This document shows positions 60,374 through 64,000 of a DNA stretch of 64,000 bases, piece after piece. A program made the position numbers and the translations under genes. The notes under the pieces were generated by a model. It had not been told where the DNA came from, ran no database searches, and was given only the letters and a program-made list of their open reading frames with translations. Position 1 is the first letter of the stretch; each line of letters opens with the position of its first letter. The stretch spans positions 216,310 through 280,309 of the forward strand of contig JAXDKS010000043.1 in NCBI GenBank assembly GCA_034666985.1. Direction: 5' to 3'. Origin of the DNA: DATARR01 sp034666985. Lineage in GTDB: Bacteria > Acidobacteriota > Thermoanaerobaculia > Multivoradales > UBA5704.

Positions 60374-61357
60374 ATGGACTACGCCCGTCTCGGCCGGACC
60401 GGCCTCAAGGTCTCCCGGATCTGCCTGGGTTGCATGACTTACGGCACCCCCACTTGGCGCGACTGGGTGCTCGACGAGGAGTCGAGCCGCCCGTTCATCT
60501 GCCGCGCGCTGGAGTTGGGCATCAACTTCTTCGACACCGCGGACATGTACTCCCGCGGCGTCAGCGAGGAGGTCCTCGGCCGGGCGCTCAAGGACTTCAC
60601 CCGCCGTGAGGACGTGGTCATCGCCACCAAGGTCAACTTCCCCATGGGCGACGGCCCCAACGACCGGGGGCTCTCGCGCAAGCACGTCTTCGACGCCATC
60701 GACGCCTCCCTCCGCCGCCTGGGCGTCGATCACGTGGACCTCTACCAGATCCACCGTTTCGACCGCGAGACGCCCATCGAGGAGACGCTGGAGGCCCTGA
60801 ACGACCTGGTCCGCGCCGGCAAGGTGCGCTACCTCGGGGCTTCCAGCATGCACTCCTGGCAGCTCGCGAAGATGCTCTATCTGGCGGACCTCCACGGCTG
60901 GACGCGCTTCGTCTCCATGCAGAACCACTACAACCTCGTCTATCGCGAGGAGGAGCGGGAGATGCTCCCCCTCTGCCGCGAGGAGGGGATCGGCGTCATC
61001 CCCTGGAGCCCGCTCGCCCGCGGCTTCCTGGCCGGCAACCGTCGTCGCGGCGAGCCGGCCAACGAGACGGTCCGCGCCCAGACCGACCTCTTCGCCCAGG
61101 ACTACTACTTCCAGCCCGAGGACTACGACGTGGTCGAGCGCGTGGTGGCGGTGGCCGAGCGGCGGGGCATCCCACCCGCCCAGATCGCCCTCGCCTGGCT
61201 CCTCCACCAGCCGGGGGTCACCGCCCCCATCGTCGGCGCCTCGAAGATGCGGCACCTGGAGGACGCGACGGCCGCCCTGGAGATCCAACTCTCCGATGAG
61301 GAGAGGAAGGAGCTCGAGGAGCCCTACCGCCCCCACCGGGTGATGGGGCACCAGTAG
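60374..61357 (+). CDS. Aldo/keto reductase
   Basis: A 327-aa NADPH-dependent aldo/keto reductase (AKR family) of the YghZ/AKR11-like type. Tetrad: Asp (FFDTADMYSRG) and Tyr (MYSRG), Lys (IATKVNFPM), His (YQIHRFD). NADP-binding motifs: GCMTYG opening, SPLARGFLAGN and PIVGASKMRHLEDATAAL. ATG 60374 is used, preceded by a short C-rich stretch without a strong ribosome site. The aldehyde or ketone substrate is unknown. Confidence 0.92.
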   Translation: MDYARLGRTGLKVSRICLGCMTYGTPTWRDWVLDEESSRPFICRALELGINFFDTADMYSRGVSEEVLGRALKDFTRREDVVIATKVNFPMGDGPNDRGLSRKHVFDAIDASLRRLGVDHVDLYQIHRFDRETPIEETLEALNDLVRAGKVRYLGASSMHSWQLAKMLYLADLHGWTRFVSMQNHYNLVYREEEREMLPLCREEGIGVIPWSPLARGFLAGNRRRGEPANETVRAQTDLFAQDYYFQPEDYDVVERVVAVAERRGIPPAQIALAWLLHQPGVTAPIVGASKMRHLEDATAALEIQLSDEERKELEEPYRPHRVMGHQ

Positions 61358-61514
61358 GGCGCTCTCATCCGAGGGCGGCGCGAGTCTATCCCGCCTGCCG
61401 GAATCGGATACCATGGTAGGCAGCGATCTGATGCAAGAGATCTGATTTCCGGCTTGGGGAGAGGCCCCGCATTCGGCGGCTCTCGGTCCGGCCGGTTCCA
61501 AAGGAGATGCGACG

Positions 61515-61850
61515 ATGGCAGGCAAGTTCGAGCTGAAGAAGGCAGGCAACGGACAGTTCCTGTTCCACCTCAAGGCGAGCAACGGCCAGGTGATCCTCGC
61601 CAGCGAGCAGTACCAGGAGCGGCGCGGCGCCCTGCGCGGCATCGAGTCGGTGAGGAAGAACGCCCCGGTCGACAACCGCTACGAGCGCAAGACGGCGAAG
61701 AACGGCCAGCCCTACTTCGTCCTTCGGGCTTCGAACGGCAAGACCATCGGCCAGAGCGAGATGTACAACTCCAACGCCTCGGTGGACAAGGGCATCGAGT
61801 CGGTGAAGAAGAACGCCGCCGACGCGACGGTGGACGACAAGACGGGGTGA
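61515..61850 (+). CDS. YegP/DUF1508 protein
   Basis: A 111-aa protein with two tandem DUF1508 modules: FELKKAGNGQFLFHLKASNG QVILASEQY and YERKTAKNGQPYFVLRASNG KTIGQSEMY, each followed by GIESVxKN. This is the complete YegP layout of a small stress-associated protein with unknown biochemistry. AAAGGAGATG precedes ATG 61515. A convergent-gene terminator follows directly. Confidence 0.93.
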   Translation: MAGKFELKKAGNGQFLFHLKASNGQVILASEQYQERRGALRGIESVRKNAPVDNRYERKTAKNGQPYFVLRASNGKTIGQSEMYNSNASVDKGIESVKKNAADATVDDKTG

Positions 61851-61855
61851 GGACA

Positions 61856-61875
61856 GCCCGGGGCAATCCCGGGCT
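61856..61875. terminator. Bidirectional terminator hairpin
   Basis: AGCCCGGG (61856-61863) and CCCGGGCT (61868-61875) form a perfect 8-bp stem with a CAAT loop, six bases past the yegP stop and overlapping the DJ-1 gene's stop codon. Confidence 0.65.
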
Positions 61876-62570
61876 CACTCCCCGCCGATCACCTTCTCCA
61901 CCCCCGTCCGGATATCCGCGATGAAGCTCTCCTGACCCTTCAGCACCGCCGCCGTGACTTCCGGCGGCGCCTGGGAGGGGTCGCCGGACTGGAAAGGCGG
62001 ATCGGGCGCGTATTGGATGGCGAGTTGGGTCGTCATGCTCTGCGTTGGGCCGGAGAGCAGGTTGACGATCTCCAGCGCCAGGTCGATCGACGACGAGATG
62101 CCGCCGCCCGAGAAGCGGTTGTCGTGGATGACCCAGCGAGGGTAGCCCGCCGAGACCGTGAGATTGGGGAAGAGGGCCAGGTTCTCCCGCTGGCTCCAGT
62201 AGGTCGTGACCTCCACGCCGTCGAACAGGCCGGCGGCGGCCACGATGAAGGCGCCGGTGCAGATGGAGCCCGCCAGCCGTGCCCGGCTCCCCGCCTTACG
62301 GACGAAATCGACGTACACGGGGTCCTGCATCACGGTGCCCACGTCGGGACCGCCTCCCGGCACGAACAGGATGTCGAGCTTCCCCGCCTTGCGGAAGGTG
62401 GCGGTGGGCATCACACAGACCTTCTCGGTCGTTTCGATGGGCTTCATCGTCGGCGCCAGCCAGGCCACCTCGAAGCCCGGCGCCAAGGCGAAGACCTGCG
62501 TCGCGCCCGCGAAATCCAACAGGGTGCAGCCTTTGTAAAGAACCATCCCGACTCTCACAGTCGTGGCCAT
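61875..62570 (-). CDS. DJ-1/PfpI-family protein
   Basis: A 231-aa DJ-1/PfpI protein. GMVLYKGCTLLDFAGATQVF opening, the nucleophile elbow with Cys in SICTGAFIVAAAGLFDG, and a preceding LDILFVPGGGPDVG with the acidic partner. Similar proteins include isonitrile hydratase-like and ThiJ-type enzymes with ACTG/ICTG elbows; the substrate is unknown. ATG 62570 lies next to GAGAGGG. It is followed by the saccharopine dehydrogenase-like gene in the same orientation, upstream. Confidence 0.88.
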   Translation of the reverse strand: MATTVRVGMVLYKGCTLLDFAGATQVFALAPGFEVAWLAPTMKPIETTEKVCVMPTATFRKAGKLDILFVPGGGPDVGTVMQDPVYVDFVRKAGSRARLAGSICTGAFIVAAAGLFDGVEVTTYWSQRENLALFPNLTVSAGYPRWVIHDNRFSGGGISSSIDLALEIVNLLSGPTQSMTTQLAIQYAPDPPFQSGDPSQAPPEVTAAVLKGQESFIADIRTGVEKVIGGE

Positions 62571-62599
62571 GCCCTCTCCTTTCGTTTTCTTCAGATCGC

Positions 62600-63730
62600 C
62601 TAGAGCGCCGTCACCGTTTCCTGGAGCACCACCCCGCGTTCGGCGAGGCGGCGCATGACGAAAGCGTAGGCCTCGGCGTCACGGCCCACGAATTCCGGCG
62701 GTGAGATCCCCTTGCGGCCGTAGAGGCCGGCGGCGACCAGGCGGACGGCGGCGGTGCAGGTGTAGCCGGTGGTGCGGGCCATGGAGGTGGTCCCCATCGC
62801 GCGGTCGAAGCGGTCCAGGAGGTTCCAGGTGTGGCGCGACCGGCGGCCGTCCTTGCTGCCTTCCACCACGATGCGCATCACGGTGACGTCCTCCTCCCCC
62901 GCCGCAAGCTGCCAGGAGGAGAAGAGGAGCTTCGCCGTCAGGTCCAGGGGGCGCACCCGCTGGCCTCCGACCTCCAGCGGCTCGGTGCCGAAGAAGCCGG
63001 TCTCGCGGAGCATCCGCATCTTGTCGGCGTGGCCAGGATAGCGCAGGGTCTTCTCCACCATCGAGGGGACGTCCATCCGCAGCAGCGTCCGCAGGCCGTC
63101 GGTGTTGAAGGCCTCCAGGGTGCCGACGCCGGGGACGTCCACCGGCTCCACCTCGGAGAGGGCGGGGAGGGTCACCATCTCCCCGAACCGCTTGAAGCGC
63201 GCCGGGCGGGTGTACTCCTCGATGACGTCGATGGGCGAGAACACCGCCTTGAATTCGAAAGGCCACGTGCGCACCGCCGGCAGGCCGCCCACGAAGCAGG
63301 TGAAGTTGTCGACGCGGTCGAGCTCCGCCGCCATGCGGCCGAGGACGAGGTTGCTGCACCCCGGGGCCACGCCACAGTCGACGATGGCGATCCGCCCGCG
63401 CTCACGGGCCAGCTCATCGAGGAGGAAGGGGTCCTCGTCGAAGAAGGAGATGTCGACGACGTCCTTGTCCGCCTCGAGCACGGCTTTCAGGGTGGCGAAG
63501 CCCATGAAGCCGGGGACGGCCCCCACCACGAGATCGTGCTCCCGGACGGCCCGGCCCACGGCGGCGGGATCGGCGAGGTCCGCCCGCGCTGTCCGCAGGC
63601 CGGGCTCGTCGAGGCGGCGCAACGTCTCCTCGGAGGCATCCACCACGGTGACCTCGAATTGCGGGTCGCGGGCCAGGTCCCTGGCCATGGCGCTCCCCAC
63701 ACGCCCTCCTCCCAGAACCACGATCTTCAT
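62600..63730 (-). CDS. Saccharopine dehydrogenase-like protein
   Basis: A 376-aa NAD(P)-dependent enzyme of the saccharopine dehydrogenase/LYS9 family. Rossmann loop at the start (KIVVLGGGRVGSAMARDLAR), DASEETLRRLDE, AVPGFMGFATLKAVLEADKDVVDIS and the substrate part PGCSNLVLGRM and YSAxxxx-like FSPIDVIEEYTRP. Such enzymes include saccharopine dehydrogenase and carboxynorspermidine/other imine reductases. ATG 63730 has GGGAGA upstream; earlier in-frame starts are not supported. It is cotranscribed with the DJ-1 gene. Confidence 0.9.
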   Translation of the reverse strand: MKIVVLGGGRVGSAMARDLARDPQFEVTVVDASEETLRRLDEPGLRTARADLADPAAVGRAVREHDLVVGAVPGFMGFATLKAVLEADKDVVDISFFDEDPFLLDELARERGRIAIVDCGVAPGCSNLVLGRMAAELDRVDNFTCFVGGLPAVRTWPFEFKAVFSPIDVIEEYTRPARFKRFGEMVTLPALSEVEPVDVPGVGTLEAFNTDGLRTLLRMDVPSMVEKTLRYPGHADKMRMLRETGFFGTEPLEVGGQRVRPLDLTAKLLFSSWQLAAGEEDVTVMRIVVEGSKDGRRSRHTWNLLDRFDRAMGTTSMARTTGYTCTAAVRLVAAGLYGRKGISPPEFVGRDAEAYAFVMRRLAERGVVLQETVTAL

Positions 63731-63880
63731 GCCGGTCTCCCTCGTCATCCTCGTCATGCTTGCCAATTGCAGGGGGGAAGAGTAGTCGAAACGGGGAGTC
63801 CTCACCACCCCTGAGGCCCCTGGCTCCTGACCCCTGAGGCCCGTGGGCGCTAACTTAGCCTCAGAGCTCCCCGCCCAAGA

Positions 63881-63954
63881 CCCTCATCACCCCGGCCCTC
63901 TTCTCCCGTCCCCTCCCAACCCCCCTCACCGGGAGAAGAGGGAGAGGTTAGTCA
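63881..63954. repeat. Dispersed hairpin repeat, second copy
   Basis: CCCTCATCACCCCGGCCCTC ... GGGAGAAGAGGGAGAGGTTA repeats the first 71 bp of the element at 40340-40410, with a different spacer inside. It lies in the gene-free 270 bp upstream of the saccharopine dehydrogenase gene. Confidence 0.75.
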
Positions 63955-63966
63955 GAAGAAAACCTT

Positions 63967-63987
63967 GTAGGGTGCGCTGTGCGCACC
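63967..63987 (+). repeat. Solitary REP palindrome
   Basis: GTAGGGTGCGCTGTGCGCACC, identical to the REP type flanking the RAYT transposase gene at 21845. A remote copy, as expected of a REP family dispersed by its transposase. Confidence 0.8.
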
Positions 63988-64000
63988 ACCACCTTTGACG

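Overview
The window is GC-rich, densely coded bacterial chromosome. The mix points to an Acidobacteriota-type organism (possibly Thermoanaerobaculia or a relative): a DUF1501/DUF1800 secreted pair, Ser/Thr kinase and sigma-factor genes, sigma54-type promoters ahead of envelope genes, many PIN-type toxin-antitoxin (TA) pairs and abundant palindromic repeats. This placement is an inference from gene content; there is no rRNA gene or other marker, and I saw no tRNA gene or CRISPR array.

Layout. 1-6.3 kb: 3' end of a glucokinase gene, a palindrome-rich gap, a LURP-one-like gene, small secreted and membrane proteins, a double-TIR protein with a membrane partner, two decayed regulator genes and an NTF2-like protein. 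6.5-12.6 kb: a MITE-like palindromic element, the DUF1800-DUF1501 operon, a MazEF-type TA pair, then a 630-bp gap holding a 21-bp phased array of AGCCGC cores. 12.6-25.2 kb: a bioD/SDR/DinB operon, envelope genes, a PQQ-like beta-propeller, DnaE2, a RAYT transposase with its REP palindromes, a serine hydrolase and a YhiN-type flavoprotein. 25.2-31.5 kb: a 40-bp palindrome array, a mosaic of gene fragments, a DUF433/DUF5615 pair, a TrkA/RyR membrane protein, an M23-like protein, a membrane LuxR regulator and a DUF4199 protein. 31.6-38.4 kb: tandem DUF4214 paralogues, a sigma54-promoted DUF4919 gene, a 277-bp palindromic element, RidA, a HEPN-like protein and VapBC. 38.7-46.4 kb: prfC, a secreted alpha/beta hydrolase, a small protein paired with a TIR-like protein, clpS-clpA, and vapBC flanked by a decayed second copy of the clpA 3' end. 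46.5-52.7 kb: a kinase with a duplicated sensor domain, two sigma factors, Phd/VapC, a VOC protein and a truncated CocE-type hydrolase. 52.7-57.4 kb: an NAD-linked formate dehydrogenase operon whose catalytic gene has an in-frame TGA (selenocysteine) followed by a SECIS hairpin. 57.5-64 kb: a Uma2 remnant, an aldose epimerase, two related exported proteins, an aldo/keto reductase, YegP, DJ-1/PfpI and saccharopine dehydrogenase-like genes, then dispersed repeats.

Housekeeping functions (ClpS-ClpA, RF3, BioD, DnaE2, formate oxidation) are interspersed with accessory modules: five largely intact TA-type pairs besides the DUF433/DUF5615 pair's own case, two TIR-type candidates, one HEPN-like candidate and several repeat families. 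The most unusual signals are the 21-bp phased array at 11.45-11.87 kb, two TA pairs bordered by a duplicated piece of the neighbouring gene's 3' region, the double-TIR protein, the small-protein/TIR-like pair, and the selenocysteine formate dehydrogenase with a split, reordered catalytic chain.
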